From positions 743,370-807,369 of the forward strand of contig NW_006281100.1 in the NCBI RefSeq assembly GCF_000203795.2: a stretch of 64,000 bases of DNA, written 5' to 3'. Every line of letters begins with the position of its first letter. Positions within the stretch are counted from its first letter, which is position 1. Of this stretch, positions 1 to 12,039 are shown piece after piece. The position numbers were made by a program, and so were the translations under genes. Source of the stretch: Batrachochytrium dendrobatidis JAM81 (lineage: Eukaryota > Chytridiomycota > Chytridiomycetes > Rhizophydiales). The notes under the pieces are model-generated. The model made no database searches and was not told the DNA's origin. It saw only the letters and a list, made by a program, of their open reading frames with translations.

Positions 1-119
1 TGCTTATTTTATGGCAATACGGTTATAATATCTGTTTTGATTAAAATTCATTACTGTAGCTTCAAGACATTTAGAGTTTTCCTTGGTTGCAAGTTAGAAT
101 TAAACCTGTTTGGGAAGCA

Positions 120-1258
120 ATGGACGACTCGGCCTTGAATGTGTTGTGCATGTCGGAGATGGATGATTTAGAGTCACCTACTGAATCCCTGCCCAAACAT
201 ATTGCTTATAGTGCTCTGGAGCCTATATCTGAAATTGGATTGCACATACCATCATCCAGCCAGGCTCCTGGATCAGCCTCGAGTCAGTCAGCAAGCCGAC
301 AACACCATACTCTGCCTTTGGTGACTCTTTGTGAAGGTTGGATACATCGGCTACTAATAGTTTGATGGATTGGCATCAATACTTGCATGGATTTCCTTTG
401 AACTATCCGATCATCAAAGGAATCAATGCTATCGATGCAGAATGCGTTCAAGTTGCAAAATCAATCTTGAGAATTATCCATCAAGCTTTTTACAACTCCA
501 CTGACTTATCCTATCTGCTTGTATTACATTAATGTCTTAGATAAAGTATCTGATCTTCTTTCGGCATTGGGAGATAGCAGCGAGTCTGTTCATGATCTTG
601 GCAATACATTTCCCCAATCTCAAAGCGCTCGCTCAGCGGATGTGGATTCTATTTCCACTCCATCGTACTCTAAGAATGCCACAATATTTGTATCAAGTAT
701 GTTGAACCTGTACTACTGCCTCGGATATTCTTTAGGAAAATCTGTACCAATAGCAACTCGAGTTTTGATACCATCTAATACTGCCTATATTTAATATCAA
801 ACCAACTTCATATAGGAACCTTGGATATCATTGAGTTGGATTTTAAAAGGTATGGGCGTGATATTGGTTGTACCACTTTCAGTTATCGCAGTTTGATAGT
901 AGCTACAACAAGATCGTTTTGTTTTCAGTCGACTAATTGCCCCTATCAATATCCTTTTTCCTCCAGTTTGATCTTACCCGAAATGGATATTATAGATACA
1001 CCAATACCTATATTGAAACGAACCATAGCAAAATTCAACTTGCTTCGACAAGAAGTTTTGGATGGACTAAAACGTTCCGAATTTGTACCCGCAGTACATG
1101 ATGCTTGGATGATGCTGTTTGAGAGAATTGGTTGCGAAATTCTGCTATATGAGCAATTTTTGGACGTGAACGGTTTGTATCGCTATTTGTTTGATTTTCA
1201 AACGAATGATAGTTTAATCATATTTAGACTAATCCAACCTTTTATCTACAAAAAATAA
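120..1258 (+). CDS. Unresolved multi-exon coding segment, hypothetical protein (or 5' exons of VPS8)
   Basis: I do not recognise this protein. An ATG at 120 opens an acidic, Ser-rich stretch (MDDSALNVLCMSEMDDLESP at its start) that stays open to about 335. Further protein-like blocks lie at 338-530 (helical), 539-690 (Ser-rich), 817-850 joined to 891-1180 by a likely intron (GTATGGG near 851 to CGCAG at 890). The last block reads like a propeller strand (IIELDF, LIVATT) followed by an amphipathic helical segment with LLRQEVLDGLKRSEF and ERIGCEILLYEQF. I could not join all blocks in one frame with canonical introns, so exon limits are open. A stop at 1256-1258 lies 7 nt before the ATG I prefer for VPS8; alternatively everything here is the N-terminus of VPS8. 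Coding potential is likely, the model is not. Confidence 0.35.
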
Positions 1259-1265
1259 AATTTGT

Positions 1266-4200
1266 ATGTATCAAACCACTCGATCAGCTGCTCATCTTAC
1301 TCTCGAAGAAATAATGAATGATCCCATTATCGAAGTAGACGAAAACCAAAGTCTGAAGCCTGGGTCAGACCATTCTTGTGCCACAGAATCAATGGCAAGT
1401 ATTCCAGTTAGTGTGTCCTACTAATGCAGTATTAAACTCTTCACAACAAATCTATTTCTTGCATTTTTGAAATGAATCATGATTTGCTAACATGAATCTG
1501 ATTTATTAGAACGGAAGACTACTTCATCGCCCAAGAAGCATTCTACCCCAAAATTCTTTAGAAAGTCTAAGGAGTGCGCAAACTACATCTACCATGCCGG
1601 ACAAGCGTCGCCTTTCGTTTACTTCTTCGCAATATCTGTGCCAACCATCTACAAAATCAAAAAATTTATCATCTGTACGCTCTGAAGATTCTTTTCTTCA
1701 TTTTCCTGACGGCGCCATCACATCTGCTCCGCCTGGGCCATATGATTTTGTAAAGTGGACAAAGCTACGTAAACTATCCCTATCTTTATTTTCAGAGGCA
1801 TTTGCTCGTCAAGTTGGAACACCGACGTGCTTTTCAGTAAGTAGTTTATATCATTTTATTTTTGCTTGATTATGCTTTTCATGCTCATGCAAAAGCATCT
1901 TGAATTTTCAAATACCAAATATAATGGTTTTCAGGTATCTGGAGGTATTGCAGTAGGAACGTCCAAATCTGCTATTTTATTGTATGATATTGCACAGAAT
2001 CTACTCGGTATTTTAGGCGATTTCAACTCGACACAAGGTATGTAATATTTTATAGCATTGCTTGCATCAATAGGCTGTAATGGTATTTAAATTAATATTC
2101 ACTATATACTTGAACTCGCTGATACCTTGTCAGCTTCCTCATATGGTGCCGTAACAGCTTTAAGCATCTCACATAATCATAAACAAATATTTGCTGGGTA
2201 TGCCAGAGGATTCATAATTGTGTGGGATACTGTGCGCCGCATCTCGATCAAAATTATACATCCAATCACCAATGCTGAGCAACAAAGTGGTCGAGCAGAT
2301 GGGCATCTTTCGGGGAATCCGATTGCCCATACTTCAAGTCTAGGAAAAATTGGATTTGTTTCTGCCGATGATCGGGTGGGTGGCTGTATAATTTGATGTT
2401 GGAATATCTACCACATTAATGTAATCAGTTAAAGCTGATTTTATACATTTCATTTTATCTATGTTAGGGCTCGGCATTTTTGCATACCATATCTCAAGGG
2501 ATAGTTTTCAACTCCATCAATTCTATTCGTATTCACGGTCGGTCACTTAACAGTTCAAACCAAAACAGTTTGCCTACAACCATTTATGCTTTGAGCACTT
2601 TACCCTATTTGTCGGGAAAGTGCATCAGTGACAACTATCAATTTATTGCCATATCTACTCCTTACAAAATGGCCATTATGACAATGAGACCCATCCCTCA
2701 AATACAGTATCGTATTTCATGGAATATTGATGACACTAACTCAGCCGGAAATACAAGGAGACCAATAGAATCTGCTTGTTTAGACTGGTGGGCACCAGTA
2801 GTTCAAAAAAATGGTATATAAAGCGCGTTTTACTGTTTTTAGTTATTTCAAAACTATGCTTATTTTTATGTTCAATGGCATGGTACAGGAAAACTTGTAG
2901 GTACTCCTCGACTGGCATTTTCCAACCAGGGAAAATTTTCTGTTTTGCGTATTCTTTGGCATGCAAATGACACTGAAAAGACAAAACGAAAAATAAACTT
3001 TGAAATCGAAGGCAGTAACCAACTGGATGAGAATATTGTCGTTATCCGATGGCTTGTTGAATCGGTAAGAGTAATGTCTGATTTTCTAAAAATTGATATT
3101 TACCAATTTTTTAGACTAAATATCGGTGTTATCTATTTTCGTCACTGGTCTTGATTAACACTTATTTTTGTGATAATGTCTAGATATTTGTCTGTGTTAC
3201 GCGGTCGGAGCATTTAGTAACCGTCAATGCTTCCACTTTTGCAATACTGGAACGGGTGGATATCTCTGCCCAACGTATTGTATTTCAACCATTGTTTCAC
3301 AAACCACTTGAAGCATTTGGAATTCCTATTGAATTATCATATTCTGCAAGCGTTTGTGTTTACAAAAGTAGACTGGTGTTTCTAGGTAGCTTTGAGATCG
3401 TTATTGCAAGTCTAATTTCGTGGATAGATCGTATAGCATCCCTTGTAAGAATTGGACAATTTCGAAAAGCATTTGAAATGGCAATTTCATTTTATCACGG
3501 GGAGGGAAATTATGCCGTTGTTGGACTAGCGCAAGATCCTGATACCTGTCAAAGAAAGGTTCGAGAACATGCGTCCAGCCTTATTCTGAATTATGTGTCC
3601 ATGTCACTATCTAGCTATGATCCATCTGCCAATGAGGATCTGTCGACATATGAGCGAGTGACAGAAACAACATTTGATACATGCATTGCTATCGATCGTC
3701 TAGACTTGCTTTTTGGAGAAGTTTATGATCACTATGTTGACTCTGGTGTAGATCATGTTTTTGTGGAATCACTTGAGCCTTATGTTCTTAATGAGCGCAT
3801 TGTGAGCATTTCCAATCCCTCTGTGGTACAGGCGATCATTGATCATTATATGAAGCGGTCATGGATGGATCGATTGGAACAAATTCTTTTGCACTTGGAC
3901 CCGACTACTTTGAACATTCATCAAATTCTACAAATATGTCAGGATTATCAGCTAAATTATGCACTTATATACATATACAATGCGGTTTTGAAAGACTATG
4001 TCACCCCATTAGTCCATCTTCTGAATCTATGTCCCGTAACATCTACAAATGGACTAGTTTCAGCCACTATTTCTACAGAATCAATCATAGCCAATCAGGA
4101 AATCGTATTAATACAGCAGCATCAAAGAGCTTATGTTATTTATGTCTACCTTGCGTACGCACTTACTGGTCTTGCATTTCCAATTGGCACTCTTACACAC

Positions 4201-6894
4201 GATCAGCAAGCTCAGGCAAAATCTGACATCTACACTCTGTTGTTGTCACCTGTTCGTATTCACTACCCTGGAACAAACTCTATTGAAATCGGTATAGAAC
4301 CTTTTCCATATCTGCGACTTCTTATTATGCTAGATGTAGATGAGCTCATTAAAATGTTGGGCACGGTTTTCAATGACGAATCTCTGACAGATGGAGTGCA
4401 ATGGAGTAGCAGTTTTGCTTTACCTGTTGAAGATCCGCGTACAAAGGCTTTTCGACAATTATCGCCATCAGGGGTCACTCGCCAACTAATTGTCTATGCT
4501 CTACTGCAGGTTGTCGATGCATTTCAAATGGAGTCAGTATATGGGAATATGAAAAACAGTTGCCCTGTCACATCAACATCATATACTGTTTCCCTGTTTG
4601 CTTTTCTTGCTCGTTGTTACAGCAAGCATCGCAAGCATATTCATCTATCTGATGAACTACTGGAGCGCATATTAAATGTGCTTTGCGAAAGTGGAGATGT
4701 CAATGTAAAGCCAGAACGAGAGGTATCGATACTCTCCATTATAGATAGCGGCGCTGCAATTGCATCAGTGTCAGCCAGACTAAGCTCCGCCGAACAATCG
4801 GCTCTTTTAGATAAGTATGAAAAGGCCAATTTATGGAGAGTGTATGAGCACATGGCGCGAGTTTTTGGAAAATACAATTTAGTTCTTCGAGCATATCTCA
4901 AAGATGAGCGGCGAATTCACGAATCGTTGCAAGCAGTACGAACGTTGCTAGACTCGGGAGCACTGACATATCAGCAATCTTTGGATGTAAAACAGTGTGT
5001 GTTTGACTATCTTATTCCACTAGTAGAGCTTGACAGTTACTCTACTTCGCAGCTTATATCATATTACTGGCCAAGTGAACATGATCGGATAATTGAAACC
5101 TTGTCCAACACCCCGCGACTGCTTTACAATTACCTTAAAGGGTTGCTGGTGCCAAACAGTTACTTACAGCAGGACTCTGTTGTTATTTCACCAGCTCTAC
5201 TTTTAATAGATGATAATTCTACAACTACCCGACGAACAACACGCACTATCCCTTTGACTACAGCTGCATCACGATTGCGGAAAAATACATCTCGATTATT
5301 TCCACAAAGCTTTTATGATACAGTTATAACCCTAATGTCTGAATTTGATCCAAACGATGTTCATCCATACTTACTTTGGCTCAATGATACCTGTAGTGGG
5401 TTTCCATATAGCCTAGACACTGTGTTTAGCGCTCTACGACTATATCACGTTACCCATGCCACCGCTTGGTTGCTTGAACGTACTGGGGATTTTACAGGCG
5501 CACTGTCTGTACTGCTAGCTGATTTAATCGTCATTTTAGAGCAATTATTTGAAAAGTTTAAAGTTCCTAGCGATTTAAGCGTTGACACCTTGAAACACAA
5601 TGCAACTTCGTTGGTCGATCTTGCTGTAGGAGTATGTGAGCGTTCTGCGGCTGCTTTAGATCCTAGCGAGCAGCTTGACATTTGGCTGCTTTTTTTGACG
5701 GAGATCTATTTTAAGCTTTTTTTACATCAGCCCCCAAGAGATTTAAAAACGGACATGTTTAGCATAGCATCCATAGCAAATCCTCCACCCACTACTACAC
5801 ACAGTTGCATCAACGAGCAACTTAGTGATTCTTGTCATAGCCCCACCTTGGTTCTGAGTTTACAATCAAGTTTGCCTCATCAAGATCACAGCGACATCTT
5901 AAACACAATTTCTCAAAATTCCCACGATCTAGATGCAAGTGATATGTCCGCTTTTCTTGGGTCAATAGCTCGGCTTGTAGTTAGTGCTGTAGTTGGACAC
6001 GTGCCACTTCCCTTGGTGATTCACAAAATAGTACAAACTCAAAAAAATGCGAAATTTGAAGATCATCGTGATCTTATTTTTTCCATGTTGGAATCCCATG
6101 TTTATCATCGTGAGCTGTACCATGCCGCTACTCGCATTATTGCCGCTGATACGTTTCGTTTGGCCGCTTCCTTGAATATATCACGCTCCAAAGGATTTCG
6201 TCCGTTTCGTGGCCAATGTGAGTCGTGCCGTCGTCTTTTACATATTCGAGCCATGTATGAAAGCGAAGCTGAGGAAACCTTGGTCGTTTTTGCCTGTCGT
6301 CACGCTTTTCATCGGGTATGTCTTGATACAGCTCTTGAATTAGCTGCACAAGCACTTGCCATTGAATATCACCTAGACTACGGTTTGTGGTGTCCTGTCT
6401 GCGGACGTAAACAAAAAGACATGCATAAGCATTTTAAAGGAAAGGCTAAAACCGTATACAAGTCACTGGTAAGTGTTTTCTATAAAATAGAATGATTGCG
6501 CTGTATCATACAACTATGACTACTGGATGCTTTATTTTAAAAATTACTTTAATGATTAACCACCGTGCTTTAGCCGGATTTAGCCAACGGGTTTAAAGAT
6601 ACACCTTGTGAGTTGGATAAAAAGTATCTCCAGCTTCAACATGCCCAGTTTCAATCAGTTCCAATGGTAATGAATTGTTGCATATTTGATCTTACAATTG
6701 AATACATTTCCTATGATTCAATACTTGCTTATTCCATTGCATGCCATTTGATGCTTACATGAGATTTTTTGCTATAGATTACGGCATTTCACTCTCTCAA
6801 CTCGGCATCATTTGCTTCTAGCACCAACGAGACATTGGACATCATTGACATGAATGATAGCCCCGTTGTTGGCGATGGTAGCTCTTTTTACTAG
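1266..6894 (+). CDS. VPS8: Vps8, CORVET endosomal tethering complex subunit
   Basis: Vps8 is the Rab5-binding, CORVET-specific subunit that tethers early endosomes. Exons followed by eye: 1266-1394, 1510-1836, 1935-2037, 2134-2375, 2468-2813, 2889-3064, 3184-6468, 6574-6666, 6778-6894; the frame is kept at every join. The N-terminus is acidic ([10 protein letters not shown]). The beta-propeller part carries family signatures: KWTKLRKL, GGIAVGTSKSAILLYD, YGAVTALSIS, FAGYARGFIIVWD, and GSAFLHTISQG after the join at 2468. The very large exon 3184-6468 encodes the helical solenoid and ends in a RING-H2-like zinc finger: CESC, CRHAFHRVC and CPVCG at about 6217-6410. The first intron (1395-1509) starts with GC, not GT. 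The start is chosen as an in-frame ATG at 1266; ATG 1314 or upstream exons from 120 are alternatives. The gene is convergent with the SNT2-like gene, whose stop lies 270 bp away. Identification is strong; only the 5' end is uncertain. Confidence 0.9.
1395..1509 (+). other. GC-AG intron in VPS8
   Basis: The donor reads ATG|GCAAGT and the acceptor ATTAG|AAC. Both flanking exons are in phase 0 and give ATESM followed by NGRLLHRP. GCAAGT is the usual consensus of GC-AG introns, which compensate for the C by matching U1 at the other positions. A second example ends the UBE2E gene. Confidence 0.7.
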
Positions 6895-7164
6895 CAGCAA
6901 CTTATGGATTCTACAACTAAACCATTTTTTTGAATAAAATAAACTCGCTTCTACTTTTAATCTACGCAGTTGACAGGCAGATTGTAGTAAATTGTACGTG
7001 ACTATCGAGTCCATATTTATCTGGCCTGTAATATATGTGATTGATTGCCGCAATTCATGTTTAGAAATATCCAATTCTATTAAAAATTATCCAGATATAA
7101 AGTATGGGTGATTGTAGTGCATTCATTTTTTAAAGATCAAAGCGTTTCCAAGGAATTTTGGTAG

Positions 7165-10100
7165 CTAAACCAAAAGGTTATTGACCAGTTGGCTTTTAGA
7201 CTGTAAAACACACGCAAAACATACACGCGCACCTTTGGCATTGATGGAAGCAAATAATGATTCCTCAAAACTATTTTTGATCAACAGTAGATCTTCAGCA
7301 CAAAACCAAAAGGGCGAGGTTGATACATTACACATTACACAATGCACTTCTTCAATTGAAACTCCGTTTTCTGCTGATGTTTTTTTGGCTGTATCAAGCA
7401 AAGGATCCTCAGTACACAGAGGGTTGTTATTAGTGCTTGACGTCTTTTCGAGATATGGTGTTGGTTGAGGTAGACTGTCTATATGCTGTGTAACGATACT
7501 CTTGTCTTGTGATATAGATATATTTTCTTTACAAGGATCATGGCAATAGCACTGTGAATGTAGGGTTTGAGAAGCAGCTCGTCTTTGGCTACGCGTGGCA
7601 TGCCCCGAAATACCAACCTTGAAACCAGAGATGTATTGAAACAAAATTTCAGAGGTAGTAGCATCAGACGATCCTGCCAAGTTATTCTCATTCTCATTCT
7701 AATTTAATAAACCAAAAAACATTAATGGCGTCAAATAACGAAGATATACAATCTTGCAATCAAAGTTACAGCAAACCTTGCTAGAATGCAATGGGCATGT
7801 AACAATGGTCGAGTAGTCCCATCCATCTTTAACGTCTGGGATAGTTTTTGTCTGTATCTTTGCGACCCAAGAATCATCATGTTGGGCACAAGTAACATGA
7901 GACGCTGCCAAGCACCCAGTTGTAGTGCACTTGACGCAAGCACCTGCATGAATGTTACATATATTACAATGCTAAACAAGTGGTGGCAATAAAAACAGGA
8001 GTTTAGCTGTGTTAGTCTATTGATTGGTCGTGTTTTCAAGAACAAACTCATACAAAAACCGCTACCATTAACCACTTTTGCTTATCAACAAGCCCGATAG
8101 ATTCAACCGGTTCCAAAGATTTTAGGCATCCAAAAATAGGTTCACTGTGCCAGATGGCACACTGCACATGTACCCAATTGTTGCAAATTGTGCGTTTAAT
8201 TGGGGATAATCTCGACGAAAGCTGACCAGTACAAAGAACACAATCATAAATCTATTACATGAAATCAAATTAAAAAGTCAGTTGCGTTGAAGATTCAAAA
8301 TAGATCCAATAGCCATAGATATACCAGTGATGATTCTGGATTTTGTGAATTCATGCATCGATCGCACTGAAAGGAGTTTGATTTACTCGTTTTAAAAGAT
8401 AAAACGCCGTAGCACACTAAAATAAATATAGCAAAAGCAAAATACATAGATTAATGTCGGTATCAAGACACTAGACAAGTAAATACAGTGTATTTGCTTA
8501 CGTGTATGTACATATAATCTACATCCTGTGCAGCGAACCAGTTTGGACGCTTCTGATTCTGTAAAATCCAGACACACTGCACATGGCTCCAGTTCGGCAT
8601 CGTCCAATTTATCGCTGATATCAGCCCACGTCTCTTCCGTGTTATTCTACCGTGTGAATTATATAATGCCAAGAGTATCAACTTTTAATCATCTGAGCTT
8701 TAACCTATATATTTGGCGTATATTACCTTTTTAGCAAGTTGAGATCTACCTGGAGGACGACCTCGTTTTTTAAAAACATGAGTATCTTCGTCGACCATTT
8801 CGCGAGCTTTGCGTTTTCTCTCTATCGTGGTTCAATGATAACGGTAAAAGTTAGTAACCAAAAGTATGGTCAATTCCTAAATCTAATAGAAATCGAAAAC
8901 TACAGACATGCTATTCACAAAAATTAAAAACCTTTCTCCCGATTAGCCTTTTTAATAGTTTCAGATATAATCCGAGGAGTTGCATATGTGATGTAGTAGG
9001 TGTGACATTCCAAACACCAACGCTGCTGCTGACCATGTGCAAAAAGTAATCCAGCAGGCCGGGTTACTTTGGCATTTTTAAAACAATTTGAACATTCTAC
9101 CCACGACATGGTCGGTTTTAAAGATTCTACATTGTCCTCTTCTGTAGACGAAAAATCGGAAAAATCTTTAATATTTGCAGCAGCAGAGCTTCGTACATCA
9201 GTATTTTTTAGAAATTTCCTTATTTTTAAATACAAAAAAGTTAGTATAGATTCCAAAAAAAATCTGGCATATATGCGTACTTTGGCCTATACACCCTGCA
9301 GTATTCCGAGTAAACAGATGTGTAATTGGGCGATTTTTTCCAAATGTAAAAATATAATATAACTTCCTTCAGCGTTCGACTAGGCACAAACTACATTGAT
9401 GCACAATGTTAGCAAGAAGCATTAGTACATCATCTAATTCATTACTTGCTTCTTTACGAATCCAATTCAATTCGTGACCATATTTGGCTACACCCCGTTC
9501 AAATGATGAAATCTCGGCCACAGTCCATTGGCTACTGCGCTCTTGAGAAACAAGCTCATTAAGCCAGCTCTTGTCCTCATCGGGCCGAGATCGATTTTGG
9601 TAGAGCTGCAATAAGCACTGGTAAACAATGCGTCCTGATAAATTTTTGAATCCTCCCAACTCTGACAAAAGCCGTAAATAATGCCCAGCTAAAGGTAAAT
9701 GAAACTGAGTTACTCTGTACCAACTAAATTAATCCAAAACTAAAAAACGGTTGATTGACGTACCGTCAATAGATTTTTCTGTGAGAGTATGACCACAAAA
9801 AACAACTTCGTCCACGCTGCTACGACTGACTGTTGTATCCGTACTGGAAATACGAGGCCGGCCCCTTCGTCGAACTGACAAAGTAGGCTCTTGCTGGAGA
9901 TTATCAATTGCCTTGATTTGTTTAGACTCGGCATCCAACAATGTCGTATCACAGCATTCTGGCATATGTGCTTGGAATGCTTTACCGATTCTTGTAATAC
10001 AATATAATAGCCAGTAAATAAAAGTCATAAAATAGATATGCGTGTATATATGCTTTTAAGTGAAGGTACCTGCTAGACGATTTTGGGTGTGATTTTTCAT

Positions 10101-11786
10101 CAAGATTATCTATATCAACAGGTTATATTTGAATTTCTAAAAATAGATGACCAATAATAATCAGTCAAAACGGTATATTTCACTTACCATCTAGATCATT
10201 TAGGGACGCATATTTTCCAAAATAACAAAAAGGAAACAACGGGTTGTGATTATGGGTATGTGCAGCTACATGATCTGTTACATATTTTAAATCAAACATC
10301 AACTAGATTAAAATTTTATAGCAGTACTAAATGGAGTGCATTAAATGGCTGTTTTGATGCAGCATTTCAAGATAATAAATATATGCCAAAACCTGCCATC
10401 TACTTCATCGGCGTCAAAATCAATGGGCGTGGCTTTTTTAAGTTTGCTCGGTGTGTCCTTTTCATCATGATTAGAATTGTCTGATTGGCCATTTGTGCTA
10501 TCCAGATCGTCGTTGGAAGCGCCCCTTTCGTTCATTTGAAAGTCTCTTAAACAACTAGAACATTGCCATGTGTAACCCTTTGAAGGTTTTCTTGTCATCC
10601 CCGCACAGTCCAAGTGCAATATATTGGAACACGTCCCACATGTAGCAATAGGTTCGTCAGGACTACACCAACCATCACAGGCTTGACAAACTCGCTTTGT
10701 AGTAAACCTATCGGCACTTCCAGCTTCTACAAGAATAAACTGAAAACTTAAAAGATGTCGCATGATTCGTTTTGGAAGATTCTTTACAGATTCCATAGGT
10801 AAAACATCGTACAGACGGCGTGTGTGCCTATCGTATACTGCGCAGAAAAAAGTATAAAGTATGTTTGTCATTCAAATCAATGTAAAAATCAAACAGCTCA
10901 CTAGACACTTACGTTGATTATAATAAAATGCATATTCATCAGATTTGTATTTATCCATATTGCTGATATGGTCTATATGCTTGATCTCACATTTACAAAT
11001 GATGGCCGATACTCTATCAAACGTAGACACGGCTCATTTAGTAGTTTAAGACAATGAAAATCAAGACCACCCAATATACTTACGGATTGATATCAGTGTT
11101 CATGGTTGCAATCAATAGGCGAGGATCAAAGTGTCTACGCCTATTTCCACCAAAAACATCGCGCGGACGAGAGAACCATGCTACTTTGATATTAACCAAA
11201 AAGTCTTTTGCGTCTTTATCCGGTATAAATTCAATTATTCTGCCTATATAATAACTATTAAAATTAAAATTAGAAATCTTTTGGACTTGTGTTTTATGAT
11301 GGGCAAATAAATGTTCATATTTTCTGGCAAGGTAAAGCAGTTGAAAATGACAATGGAAATTTCAGTCAATAGCTCAAGATTTTTCAAAATACCAATGACC
11401 ATTGAGTATAAAGAAATATAAAGAGTTAGAAGCAACCATCCGTTTTAGAATGAACACCAATTACAAAGATTATCCTGCAATGCCGCTACTCAAGATCATG
11501 ACATACCATTCATCTTCAGTTTCTGGTTTGAGAAAAACAAAATCTGAAATACCAACATATGCATGTGTATTAGTTTAAACTATAAGCGATTGATATGAGA
11601 CCAAACAATAAGATGGATTTGCCAATTGGGCTGGAATTAATCATGGTGTCCAGCATAACTACAAATTCAATCAGGGCCAAAAGTACCATTGAGCTTATAG
11701 GTTATCCGTCGTAAAGTGATTTGTGATATAGTATTTTCAGTTTCCGAGGCTAGAACTGTTGATGGAATCGATTCATCAATTGACAT
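7165..11786 (-). CDS. SNT2: Snt2-like BAH-PHD-ELM2-SANT-extended PHD chromatin protein
   Basis: This is a multi-domain histone reader of the fungal Snt2/Ecm5 type, which in yeast works with the Rpd3 deacetylase in Snt2C. Read on the minus strand, a start exon (ATG at 11786-11784, MSIDESIPSTVL) leads into a BAH domain: DFVFLKPETEDEW, then RIIEFIPDKDAKDF, WFSRPRDVFGG and FDPRLLIATMNTD (11070-11243). Then come a PHD finger (CQACDGWCSP, CGTCSNILHLDC, about 10550-10700), an ELM2 segment (RIGKAFQAHMPEC, about 9985) after a basic RRRGRPR patch, and a SANT domain (WTVAEISSFERGVAKYGHEL, about 9490-9540). A GATA-like CxxC...CxxC zinc finger follows (ECSNCF, WCLECH, 9000-9110), then another PHD (CAVCLDF, CTGC, 8510-8590) and an extended PHD (CVLC, NWVHVQCAIW, HAGACVKC, about 7750-8250). 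The last exon, 7165-7690, adds a Cys-rich tail. One or two exons in the BAH region (11260-11510) are not resolved. Confidence 0.87.
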
Positions 11787-12039
11787 GGTAGTATGAATGC
11801 CAGTCAAGGACAAAGTATTTCAATTTTATTTTAAAGAGGGAAAGTTTGGTTGTTTCAATGTTTTTTGTGGATGGTGTTGAATCGAGAGTTGATGGAAAAT
11901 ACTGAAATAGAATCAGATCGAGTGACCTGCTCATGAATATCCAGTTTGATCCATGCAACTTGGCAGACCAATTGGAGGTTGATGAGCATTTTTGCTTTTG
12001 TACCCTTATCAGATAGCTGCATCTTTACCAGTTAAAACG
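11787..12039 (+). promoter_or_regulatory. Divergent promoter region, SNT2-like gene / amidotransferase gene
   Basis: There are 253 bp between the two divergent start codons. A 17-nt string here (CATGCAACTTGGCAGAC, 11952-11968) is repeated exactly in the first intron of RPL30 near 55386. No TATA box is convincing. Confidence 0.35.

Noticed and set aside
945..965. Second U12-like donor (ATATCCTTTTTCC) in the unresolved 5' region
   Set aside because: No matching AC acceptor with frame continuity was found, and the surrounding exon structure is uncertain; kept only as a note.
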